A DNA stretch of 64,000 bases from Candidatus Binatia bacterium (GTDB taxonomy: Bacteria; Desulfobacterota; Binatia; HRBIN30; BPIQ01), in assembly GCA_026004195.1 (NCBI GenBank), contig BPIQ01000003.1, forward strand, positions 533,666 through 597,665, given 5' to 3'. The notes beneath the pieces were generated by a model that saw only the letters and a list, made by a program, of their open reading frames with translations, was not told where the DNA came from and ran no database searches. The position numbers and the translations under genes are program-made. Numbering within the stretch: position 1 is the first letter of the stretch; each line of letters starts with the position of its first letter. Of this stretch, positions 16,744 through 24,075 are shown piece after piece.

Positions 16744-17448
16744 ATGGGATCGGGGCTTCGACGGGCCGCGTGGACGCTCGCTTTTTTGTTCGTGGCAGGG
16801 CCTCTGGCCGCGCACTTCGAATGGATCCCCGCGCTCTGGGGCTTCGGGCTTTTCGGGCTCGCCGGTGTGGCGTCGGTCCTGCTCTCCGTGCTGGGCCTTC
16901 TCGCGTGGCTCCGGGGCCGGCGGGAACCCGTGGCTCTCGGCACGAGCGTCCTCGTGGCCCTCGTGTTCCTCGGTACGGCCGCGCCCGCCGGTCGCTACCC
17001 GCCCATCAACGACATCACGACGGACGTCGAGAACCCGCCGCGGTTCGTCGCCGCGGCCGATCTCGAAGCCAACCGGGGTCGTGACCTTTCGTATCCCGGA
17101 GAGGAATTCGCCCGGCAGCAGCGCACCGCCTACCCGGACCTCGAGCCGCTGCGGGCCGCCGAGTCCCCGGACGTCGTCTTCGAACGTGTCGTCGAGACGG
17201 CTCGGCAGATGCCGGGGTGGTCGCTCGTGCGGGTCGACGCAGGGCGGAAGGCCCTCGAAGGCACGGCCACGACATGGCTTTTCCGGTTCCGCGACGACTT
17301 CGTGATCGAAGTGCGGCCGACCGACGGCGGAAGCGTCGTGCACATGCGCTCGAAATCCCGCGACGGGCGTGGTGACATCGGAGCCAACGCCAAGCGCATC
17401 CGCGCCTTTTTCGCGAAGCTGGCCGAGCGGACCGGAAACCGCCCCTAG
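16744..17448 (+). CDS. DUF1499 family membrane protein
   Basis: 234 residues. Three N-terminal hydrophobic segments (~5-25, 30-52, 62-78) are followed by a soluble DUF1499 domain beginning PPINDITTDVENPPRFVAA (~89). Typical later family features include FARQQRTAYPDLEPL and FRDDFVIEVRPTDGGSVVHMRSKS. The function of the family is not established. It probably has its own promoter after the atpE terminator. Its last four bases overlap the stop of the convergent LLM oxidoreductase gene. Confidence 0.85.
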   Translation: MGSGLRRAAWTLAFLFVAGPLAAHFEWIPALWGFGLFGLAGVASVLLSVLGLLAWLRGRREPVALGTSVLVALVFLGTAAPAGRYPPINDITTDVENPPRFVAAADLEANRGRDLSYPGEEFARQQRTAYPDLEPLRAAESPDVVFERVVETARQMPGWSLVRVDAGRKALEGTATTWLFRFRDDFVIEVRPTDGGSVVHMRSKSRDGRGDIGANAKRIRAFFAKLAERTGNRP

Positions 17449-18380
17449 TTTCGGAACGCCGGCATGACGCGCTCGGCGAAGAGCCGGGCCGGCACTCTGG
17501 TGTCCTTTCCGAAGAATTCGATGACGAACATCCGGCACCCGAGTTCCAGGTGCCGCCGGATTTTCTCGATGCAAACGTCCGGGGTGCCCGAAATGGCGAG
17601 CTCTCCCTGGCCCCCCATGTGTCCGCCGTAGATCCGCTGCGCCTTTTCGGCGTTGGCGGCCGCCTCCTTCTCGGTTTCCCCGAGGACGACCAGGCATTGC
17701 TGCGAGACCGTGAGCGTCGAAAAGTCGCGCCCGACCTGCTCGCAATGCCGCCGGAGGCTCTCGACCTTTTTTCCGAGCTGGTCCTGCGTGACGGCGAGGT
17801 TGTTCCAGATGTCGGCGTGTCGGGCGGCGATGCGCAGAAGCACGCGTTCGCCACCTCCTCCGACCAGAAGCGGCGGATGGGGTTTCTGGACCGGCTTGGG
17901 TTCGCAGAACGTGGACTCGAGCCGGAAGTGTTTCCCCGCGAAGTTCGTCCGTTCCTGGGTCCAGAGGAGCTTGGAAAGAGCGAGGGCTTCTTCGAGTTGC
18001 TCGAGGCGCTCGCGGACGGACGGGAAAGGAAGCCCGTAGCCCCGGAATTCCGCGTCGTACCAACCGGCTCCGAATCCCGCGATCACCCGGCCTCCGGTGA
18101 TGGTGTCGAGCGTCGCCCACGCTTTGGCGAACAGCGCGGGGGGTCGGAAGCCTACGGGCGAGACGAGGGTTCCGAGCCGGACGCGGGACGTCACGGCCCC
18201 CACGGCCGAAAGCGTGGTCCAGGCTTCGAGGATCGGGATGCCGGGGGCCGGGATACCGTAGAGGTGGTCGTTCAACCACACGGAGTCGTAGCCGAGCCGC
18301 TCGAATTCCAGAGCCGCGGCTCGAGTGTCCTCCCAGGACCGTTTGATCTGAGGCAGGGTGACACCGAAGTGAACGTTCAT
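17445..18380 (-). CDS. LLM-class (F420-type) oxidoreductase, second copy
   Basis: 311-residue luciferase-like oxidoreductase. VHFGVTLPQIKRSWEDT at the N-terminus, GYDSVWLNDHLYGIPAP (~30), RVRLGTLVSPVGFRPPALFAK (~65), GGRVIAGFGAGWYDAEF (~95) and QKPHPPLLVGGGGERVLLR (~165). Same subfamily pattern as the protein at 10950, but only moderately similar overall, so a different substrate is likely. Cofactor inferred as F420 or FMN. ATG 18380 is the start. It diverges from the MFS transporter gene across 70 bases. Confidence 0.88.
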   Translation of the reverse strand: MNVHFGVTLPQIKRSWEDTRAAALEFERLGYDSVWLNDHLYGIPAPGIPILEAWTTLSAVGAVTSRVRLGTLVSPVGFRPPALFAKAWATLDTITGGRVIAGFGAGWYDAEFRGYGLPFPSVRERLEQLEEALALSKLLWTQERTNFAGKHFRLESTFCEPKPVQKPHPPLLVGGGGERVLLRIAARHADIWNNLAVTQDQLGKKVESLRRHCEQVGRDFSTLTVSQQCLVVLGETEKEAAANAEKAQRIYGGHMGGQGELAISGTPDVCIEKIRRHLELGCRMFVIEFFGKDTRVPARLFAERVMPAFRN

Positions 18381-18450
18381 CGCGGGCCTCCTCCCGGTTG
18401 TTGCAGTGCTGCTAGCGTGGTAGCGGCTTCGAGTTCAAGCTTTTGCCGCC

Positions 18451-19614
18451 ATGTGGCCCCGCGGACTACCACCGGCATTCCTGCGCACGACCTTCGTGAA
18501 TTTCTTTTTCTTCCTCAATTTCGCCTCCTTCTTCCTCCTCCCGCTGCACGTCCGGGCACTCGGTGGGAGCGAAGCCACGGTCGGTGCGGTGGTGGGAACC
18601 GCGGGGATTGCCTCCCTCCTCTCGCTCCCCTTCGTCGGTTCCGCCATCGACCGCATCGGAGCGCGGCGGTTTCTCCTCCTCGGCACGGGTACCATGGGAC
18701 TCGCCGCGCTCGGGTATCTCTTCGTGGACGAGCTCGACGTGCGGATTTTCGTCTTGCGGGTCGTGCAAGGGGCGAGTTTTGCCGCCGCCTTCACCGCGGC
18801 CACGACGTTCGCGGCAGAGCTCGCGCCCCCCGGGCGGCGCGCGGCCGCTCTCGGCGTGTTCGGGCTCTCCACGCTGCTCACGCACGCGCTGGCTCCCGTT
18901 CTCGGCGAGGAACTGGTGCGTCGGGGGGGATTCGGTCGGCTTTTCGCCACGGCCGCCGGCTTTGCCTTTCTCGCTTTCGCCCTGGCCCTCGCCCTTCCGC
19001 GCCGCGAGGGCTCCGCGACGCGGCGACCCGAGTCGAAAGCCCGTTTCGCGCGCCTGCAGTGGGTTCTGGCGTTCACGATGGTGTTCGCGGGGATGGGTTT
19101 CGGTACCGTGGTCACCTTCGTCCCGACGTTCGTGCGCTCGGAAAACCTCGGCCGCGTGGGCGCTTTTTTCGCCGCCTACACCGCCACGGCCATTCTGGTG
19201 CGCGTCGTCGGAGCGGGTCTCTCCGACGCGGTCGGCCGCCGGGCCGTCATCCTCCCCACCCTCTTCGCGCTCGCGAGCTCGATTTTTCTCCTCGCCTTCG
19301 TACGCAGTCGTTTTGCCTTGACATTGACGGGCGGCCTCTTCGGGATTTCCCAGGGTCTCAGCTACCCCACCCTCCACGCCTTCCTGGTCGACCTGAGCGA
19401 CGAGAACCAGCTCGGCAAGGCGCAGGCGCTTTTCAACGGCTCGTTCAACTTCGGGGTGACCGCGGGGAGTTTCCTCTTCGGTTGGGTCGCCGAGCTCTAC
19501 GGCCACAGACCCATGTTTCTCGCGGCTTCCCTCACGCCCTTGCTCGGCTGGGCGATCCTCTACCGGTTCGGTCGTTCGTCTGCTCCCGTACGTCTTCCCT
19601 CGACGGTCGGCTGA
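18451..19614 (+). CDS. MFS transporter
   Basis: Major facilitator superfamily permease, 387 residues and about 12 hydrophobic helices. The loop 2-3 motif appears as GSAIDRIGARRFLLLGTG (~55-72), and the equivalent C-half loop as GAGLSDAVGRRAVIL (~245). No substrate can be inferred. It is divergent from the LLM oxidoreductase gene, so the two may be functionally linked. The final 83 bases are antisense to the 3' end of the SSS transporter gene. Confidence 0.88.
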   Translation: MWPRGLPPAFLRTTFVNFFFFLNFASFFLLPLHVRALGGSEATVGAVVGTAGIASLLSLPFVGSAIDRIGARRFLLLGTGTMGLAALGYLFVDELDVRIFVLRVVQGASFAAAFTAATTFAAELAPPGRRAAALGVFGLSTLLTHALAPVLGEELVRRGGFGRLFATAAGFAFLAFALALALPRREGSATRRPESKARFARLQWVLAFTMVFAGMGFGTVVTFVPTFVRSENLGRVGAFFAAYTATAILVRVVGAGLSDAVGRRAVILPTLFALASSIFLLAFVRSRFALTLTGGLFGISQGLSYPTLHAFLVDLSDENQLGKAQALFNGSFNFGVTAGSFLFGWVAELYGHRPMFLAASLTPLLGWAILYRFGRSSAPVRLPSTVG

Positions 19615-21049
19615 CTCCCCGCCGCCTGCGGGCCCGTGCGATCGCGGCGTAGCAGAGCAGAGCGTTGCCGGCGCAGGCGAGGCTCCCCGTGTGGAAGCCT
19701 CCGAGCCGGTCGACCCCCCCGAGGAAGCCTCCGAGGGCCAAGCTCGTGCCCGTCCCGAGCGCCACGAGGGCCGCCTTGGCGGAGAGGTGGGGAGAACGAG
19801 CCCCGAAAATCACGATCGGGGCCACCTGCATGAGAAGCTCCATTTTGATTTCGATGAGCCGCCAGAGAGTGGTCGGGGGACGGACCGCGAGAAGGAAGAG
19901 GAACGCGATGATGCCCCAGGAGAACCATTTTCCCAGGGCCGCTGTCTCGGCCGAGGTCTTCTTCTCGCGCCGGACACCGTAGAAGTCCCAGGCCAGAATC
20001 GAGGAGAGCGTGAGCAGGGCCGAGTCGGCCGTCGACATGATGGCCGCGAGGGCACCCACGAGGACGAGCGCGCTGCCGAGACTCGCGAGAGTTCCCTCCC
20101 GCGAGAGGGCATAGAGCAGTTCCGGCATGACGCGGTCCGCCGCGATGCCCGAGCGCCCGGGCAGGATTCCGTGAGCCAGAAGGCCCACGAGAAAGACGAC
20201 GAAGGTCGTCGCAAGCGGCATCCACACCATGACCCGCAGCGCCCGTCGGAGCGCCGATGGATCGCGCGCCGCGTAGATCCTCTGGATGGCTTGCGGGTAG
20301 ACGCAGCCACCGAGCCCGAGCAGGGCAACGGAGCTGACCCAGGTGGCGCAGGTTTCCCACGACGGCACCGCGACCAGAGGAGAGCCTTCCTCGACGAGAG
20401 GCCGGGTGACGGATTCCAGGCTTTCCACCTTCGACCAGACGAGCAGGAGAACGGCCCCGAGCCCGACCAGCAGCATGGCTCCCTGCAGCACGTCGGTCCA
20501 GGCCACGCTGCGCATGCCTCCGAGGGTCTCGTAGAAGCCGATCACGACCGCGAGGACGAGAACGCCGGCCCAGAAGGGAACCGTGCCTCCCGAGAGGCTG
20601 ACCGCGATGTGACCCATCGCGAGAAACTGCGCGTAGAGGTAGTTCAGCAGACTGAACGCCATGATGGCGCTCGCGAGCCAGCGCAGCCGCCGGTCGCCGA
20701 ACCGATGTTCGATCCAGTCCCCCGGAGTCAGAAACCCGTGCCGGTGAGCCTCGCGGTGGAGGACGGGGGCGAAGAGGAGATAGAGAAAGACGATCGACAT
20801 CATCATCCCGACGCTCATCACCCACGCGAAACCGATGCGGTAGGCCTGGCCGGTGTAGCCGAGAAACGTGTTGCCGCTGTACTGCGTCGCGTAGAGCGTG
20901 GCGAAAAGAACGACGACCCCGAGCTTTTTTCCGGCCAGATAGAAGTCGTCGGGCGAAGCCTCGACCCGCCGGCGATAGCCCATCCAGCCCAGCACGAAGA
21001 GAAGGACGAAGTAGACGCAGAGGACGGGAAAAAGAAGTCCCGATTCCAT
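19532..21049 (-). CDS. Sodium:solute symporter (SSS family)
   Basis: 505 residues, about 13 helices. LYATQYSGNTFLGYTGQAY (~45-63) is the family's unwound TM1 region; GFYETLGGMRSVAWTDVLQG (~167) and STADSALLTLSSILAWDFY (~372) are SSS signatures, the latter holding the Na+-site Ser residues. ATG 21049 shares bases with the stop of the DUF3311 gene (ATGA), which itself overlaps thiD. This three-gene coupling suggests a transported compound in thiamine-precursor metabolism (inference). The 3' end is antisense to the MFS gene over 83 bases. Confidence 0.9.
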   Translation of the reverse strand: MESGLLFPVLCVYFVLLFVLGWMGYRRRVEASPDDFYLAGKKLGVVVLFATLYATQYSGNTFLGYTGQAYRIGFAWVMSVGMMMSIVFLYLLFAPVLHREAHRHGFLTPGDWIEHRFGDRRLRWLASAIMAFSLLNYLYAQFLAMGHIAVSLSGGTVPFWAGVLVLAVVIGFYETLGGMRSVAWTDVLQGAMLLVGLGAVLLLVWSKVESLESVTRPLVEEGSPLVAVPSWETCATWVSSVALLGLGGCVYPQAIQRIYAARDPSALRRALRVMVWMPLATTFVVFLVGLLAHGILPGRSGIAADRVMPELLYALSREGTLASLGSALVLVGALAAIMSTADSALLTLSSILAWDFYGVRREKKTSAETAALGKWFSWGIIAFLFLLAVRPPTTLWRLIEIKMELLMQVAPIVIFGARSPHLSAKAALVALGTGTSLALGGFLGGVDRLGGFHTGSLACAGNALLCYAAIARARRRRGVSRPSREDVREQTNDRTGRGSPSRARA

Positions 21050-21276
21050 CAGGGTTCGCGGGACGTGCCGGCGGCTTTTTCGGTATCTTCCCAGAGCACG
21101 TCCAACGTCGAGCTCGCCAGTGCCGCGGCGAGCACGTAGCAGCAGAGGGGAAGGAGGGACCAGAAGGGGAAGCCGAAGACCAGCGGTTCGACGAGCCCCG
21201 ACGGCACGTACCAGGGAACGGAGGCCGCAAAGAGGAACCCGAAGGTCCACCAGAGGAGCCGAGCGCGCCGTTTCAC
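21049..21276 (-). CDS. DUF3311-like small membrane partner of the SSS transporter
   Basis: 75-residue protein with two hydrophobic helices (LLWWTFGFLFAASVPWYV and FPFWSLLPLCCYVLAAALAS) and a short charged tail. Small two-helix proteins of the DUF3311 type are commonly encoded next to SSS symporters and are thought to be accessory subunits. Start GTG 21276 overlaps the thiD stop (GTGA), and its stop overlaps the symporter ATG (ATGA). Both junctions imply coupled translation. Confidence 0.75.
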   Translation of the reverse strand: MKRRARLLWWTFGFLFAASVPWYVPSGLVEPLVFGFPFWSLLPLCCYVLAAALASSTLDVLWEDTEKAAGTSREP

Positions 21277-22067
21277 TCGCCTGCGAACCTCCAGAGTGGG
21301 TTCACGACCGCGACGCCGCTGCCCACGTCCTCGCGTGCTTCGATCGCCCGGGTCACGAACCTTTTCGCGTCGACGATCGCTTCGTTCAGAGGCTTGCCGA
21401 GGGCGAGCCCGGAGGCGACGGCCGCCGAGAGCACGCAGCCCGCACCATGGAGACGTCCCGCGGGCAACCGTGGCGCTCGGAGCTCTTGCGTGAGGCGACC
21501 GTCGTCGTAGAGGTCGACGGCGTCCCCCGAGTCGAGGTGCCCTCCCTTGAGGAGAACCGCGCGGATGCCGAGCGCGCGAAGAGCCTTCGCCGCTTCTCTC
21601 ATGTCGGCGAGGGTGCGAATTTCGCCCCCGGTCAGAGCCCGTGCTTCCGAAAGATTGGGGGTGACGAGGCACGCGAGAGGGAAAAGCTCCCGCACGAGCG
21701 CTTCCGACGCCCTCTCCTCGAGCAGCCGCGCGCCGCTTCCGGCCACCATGACGGGGTCGACGACGAGAGCCCGGATTCTGCGGTCCCGCACCCAACGCGC
21801 GACTTCGAGAATCGCCTCTTCGCTCCAGAGCATCCCCGTTTTCGCCGCCCGCGGAGGAGCGGGAGAGGAGACGGCGCGGAGCTGCGCCCGGACGAACTCG
21901 GCTTCCACCGGGACGATGCCCAGCACTTCGGTGGCGTTCTGAGCGGTGAGCGCCGTGACCACCGTGGCTCCGGCGACGCCGAGCGCCGCGAAGGTTTTCA
22001 GGTCCGCCTGGATCCCCGCTCCCCCGCTGGAATCCGAACCCCCGATCGTGAGCACCCGCGGGACCAC
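21273..22067 (-). CDS. thiD: Hydroxymethylpyrimidine (phosphate) kinase
   Basis: Phosphorylates HMP and HMP-P to HMP-PP for thiamine synthesis. VLTIGGSDSSGGAGIQADLK (~6-25), FAALGVAGATVVTALTAQN, VDPVMVAGSG (~115), TPNLSEARAL and the Cys-containing HGAGCVLSAAVASGLALGK (~208) are family motifs; GAGC replaces the common GTGC. The start is placed at GTG 22067 because the conserved N-terminus begins just after it (264 residues, normal size); GTG 22085 is an alternative. No TPP riboswitch is visible upstream. First gene of the thiD-DUF3311-SSS operon. Confidence 0.92.
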   Translation of the reverse strand: MVPRVLTIGGSDSSGGAGIQADLKTFAALGVAGATVVTALTAQNATEVLGIVPVEAEFVRAQLRAVSSPAPPRAAKTGMLWSEEAILEVARWVRDRRIRALVVDPVMVAGSGARLLEERASEALVRELFPLACLVTPNLSEARALTGGEIRTLADMREAAKALRALGIRAVLLKGGHLDSGDAVDLYDDGRLTQELRAPRLPAGRLHGAGCVLSAAVASGLALGKPLNEAIVDAKRFVTRAIEAREDVGSGVAVVNPLWRFAGE

Positions 22068-22113
22068 GACCGGGATGATTCCCACTCCGCCGAAGCGGGT
22101 CAACCGTACCGTT

Positions 22114-22141
22114 TTGTCCGTGACGCACCCCGTGCTACAAT
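22114..22141 (+). promoter_or_regulatory. Sigma-70-type promoter
   Basis: TTGTCC (22114-22119), 16-base spacer, TACAAT (22136-22141); the predicted start is near 22149, 23 bases before the ATG at 22172. The surrounding letters (TTGTCC-GTGACGC...GTGCTAC) recur at 60433-60462 upstream of the beta-propeller gene. Confidence 0.6.
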
Positions 22142-22171
22142 GCGCCCGACCGGCGGGAGAGGCGGCTGGGG

Positions 22172-22655
22172 ATGAAGGACACGGTGGTGGTCCAGATCCG
22201 CTGGGGCGACCCGTGGCGTCCGGGCCTTCGGACGCTGGCCGTGGAGAACGCATCCATCGACGACGTGTTCCGCACCCTCACCGCGGTTTTTTCCCGCTCC
22301 GACGGCCGGACGAGGTCCCTAACCCGAGTGGCCGATACGGGGCGCGCTCGCGGTCAAGGGCGCCGGAGGGCCGAGCCGGCCCCGGAGGCCATGGAGAGCG
22401 CGGCGAACGGCTCGGGTCGCGTCGTATGGGCTCGGGAGCTCCGCGGAGGCACGGCGGGCGAGCGCGGCACGCTCGTGCAGATCGAGATGGGGGGAAAGAC
22501 GCTTTCTTCTTCGGTTCGAAGGGCTCCGTGTCTTTCCTCTGGGCTCGCGCGTCGCGGTCGAGGGCGACCCGGGTAGTGGAGCGTTTTTTCTGGCCGAGGT
22601 CCTGCGCGCGGCCGGCGGGACGAGGATCGTTCGCCTCGTCGAGCGGATCGCCTGA
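22172..22655 (+). pseudogene. Unrecognised gene interrupted at a G6 tract
   Basis: I do not recognise the product. An open frame from ATG 22172 (MKDTVVVQIRWGDPWRPG...) runs 134 codons to a TAG at 22574, but its last part lacks protein character. Removing one G from the six-G run at 22489-22494 continues the frame as ...LVQIEMGERRFLLRFEGLRV and on through FPLGSRVAVEGDPGSG and VLRAAGGTRIVRLVERIA to a TGA at 22653, which looks like real protein. Intact, it would be ~160 residues, without signal or membrane segments. A good promoter sits upstream. Either an assembly error, a decayed gene, or slippage at the G-tract. Confidence 0.5.
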
Positions 22656-22742
22656 CACGCCCCGCTTGCGCCCCGTGCGGGGTTGTGTCAATCGGAGCTC
22701 TTCGAAAGCCTCCTAGTCATTTCTGCCGAGGCCTCCGGGTTT

Positions 22743-23747
22743 ATGAGGATCGCCGTGATCGGAGGCGGGAGCTGGGGTACTGCTCTGGCCAAGCTCCTCG
22801 CCGAAAACGACCATTCGGTCGCCCTCTGGGTGCACAGTCCGGAGGTGTGCCGCGGAATCCAGGAAACCCGCGAAAATCGCGTTTACCTTCCGGGCTTCCT
22901 CCTGCCGGCGACGCTTCGTGCCACCTCTTCCATGCCCGAGGCGCTCGAGGGGGCGGAGCTCGCGGTGTGCGTGTGCCCCTCCCACGTCGTCCGCGAGGTC
23001 ATGGCTCAGGCGGCCCCGTACCTGCCCTTTTCCGTCCCCGTGGTGAGCGCGACCAAGGGGATCGAGGAGGGAAGCCTCAAGAGGATGTCGGAGGTGATTG
23101 CCGAAGCTCTGGGACGGCCCGACGTGGCGACGATTGCCTGCCTTTCCGGGCCGAGCTTCGCGCGGGAGGTGGCAGCCGGGATGCCTACGGCCGTGACGGT
23201 CGCCGCGGTCGACGCACGGCTTGCCCAGCACGTTCAGAGGGTTTTTTCCGCTCCCTACTTCCGAGTCTACACGAACCCGGACCTGATCGGCGTCGAACTG
23301 GGCGGAGCCGCGAAGAACGTCATCGCGATCGCGGCGGGCGTCAGCGACGGCCTCGGATTCGGGGGAAATTCGCGAGCCGCCCTGATCACGCGGGGCGTCG
23401 CCGAGCTCGCAAGACTCGTCACGAAGCTCGGCGGCGACCCCCGTACGGCGTCGGGGCTTTCGGGCGTGGGGGACCTCGTCCTCACGTGTACCGGGGATCT
23501 GAGCCGCAATCGAACGCTCGGCTTGCGGCTCGGCCGCGGGGAAAAACTCTCCGACGTCCTCGGGGAGACGAGGATGGTCGCCGAAGGAGTGCGGAACAGT
23601 TTGAGCGTGTGCCTGCTCGCGAGACGGGCGGGTGTGGAGATGCCGATCGCCGAGCAGGTGCGAAAACTCCTCTACGAGGAAAAGCCGGCCCGGCAGGTCG
23701 TGGGCGAGCTCATGTCGCGGCAGGCCAAACCCGAGATCTGGGAATGA
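22743..23747 (+). CDS. gpsA: Glycerol-3-phosphate dehydrogenase [NAD(P)+]
   Basis: Reduces dihydroxyacetone phosphate to sn-glycerol-3-phosphate for phospholipid synthesis. MRIAVIGGGSWGTALAKLL carries the NAD(P) site; VVSATKGIEEGSLKRMSE (~98), LSGPSFAREVAAGMPTAV (~135), the catalytic Lys region GVELGGAAKNVIAIAAGVSDG (~180) and SGVGDLVLTCTGDLSRNRT (~240) are all present. 334 residues. ATG 22743 fits the conserved N-terminus; the ribosome site is weak. A hairpin (22654-22689) lies upstream. It makes the substrate that GlpD (48488) would oxidise. Confidence 0.95.
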   Translation: MRIAVIGGGSWGTALAKLLAENDHSVALWVHSPEVCRGIQETRENRVYLPGFLLPATLRATSSMPEALEGAELAVCVCPSHVVREVMAQAAPYLPFSVPVVSATKGIEEGSLKRMSEVIAEALGRPDVATIACLSGPSFAREVAAGMPTAVTVAAVDARLAQHVQRVFSAPYFRVYTNPDLIGVELGGAAKNVIAIAAGVSDGLGFGGNSRAALITRGVAELARLVTKLGGDPRTASGLSGVGDLVLTCTGDLSRNRTLGLRLGRGEKLSDVLGETRMVAEGVRNSLSVCLLARRAGVEMPIAEQVRKLLYEEKPARQVVGELMSRQAKPEIWE

Positions 23748-23768
23748 CGGACCGAAGGAGGAAGCAGC

Positions 23769-24005
23769 GTGGGAACCAAAGGTACCTGCAAGGCCGAGGG
23801 GTGCGGAAAAGAAGTTCGCGCGAAGGGGTACTGCGAGCGTCACTACAGGCTCTGGAAGAAAGGGAAAATGCCCAAGCCGCGTTACAAGACCTGCGTGGCG
23901 GAGAACTGCCGTCGCCCCCGCCAACGCAGGGGACTGTGCGCGGAGCACTTCGCGCAGCAGTACCCGGGGAAGAAGGCTCTCGAGGCATCGGAGAGCGCCG
24001 CTTGA
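23769..24005 (+). CDS. Small Cys/His-rich protein, probable zinc-binding
   Basis: 78 residues with two similar Cys/His modules: CKAEGCGKEVRAKGYCERHY (~7-26) and CVAENCRRPRQRRGLCAEHF (~42-61), each C-x4-C-x10-C-x2-H, spaced by a basic linker. The pattern suggests two zinc-knuckle-like folds that could bind nucleic acid. It resembles small Cys-rich 'vegetative' proteins reported in myxobacteria (family recollection, not tested). Start GTG 23769 with an excellent AAGGAGG site. It follows gpsA by 21 bases and is probably in its transcript. Confidence 0.75.
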   Translation: MGTKGTCKAEGCGKEVRAKGYCERHYRLWKKGKMPKPRYKTCVAENCRRPRQRRGLCAEHFAQQYPGKKALEASESAA

Positions 24006-24013
24006 GGGCCGCG

Positions 24014-24045
24014 TTGACTTGACTCCGGGGGTGTGGTGGTATGCG
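24014..24045 (+). promoter_or_regulatory. Possible promoter of rnpA/rpmH
   Basis: Overlapping TTGACT boxes (24014-24019 and 24019-24024) precede TATGCG (24040-24045) by 20 or 15 bases. Neither spacing is ideal. If used, transcription would start near 24052, upstream of both the extended rnpA frame (24076) and rpmH (24125). Confidence 0.3.
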
Positions 24046-24075
24046 GCCGCGTGACGGCCTTCCGCCCTTCGGACG

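Noticed and set aside
22068..22171. TPP riboswitch upstream of thiD
   Set aside because: The leader is under ~100 bases and lacks the CUGAGA core and conserved stems.
22654..22689. Hairpin before gpsA as a terminator
   Set aside because: Arms GACAC/GCCCCGC and GCGGGG/GTGTC pair imperfectly around a loop, but no T-run follows; not enough to call a terminator.
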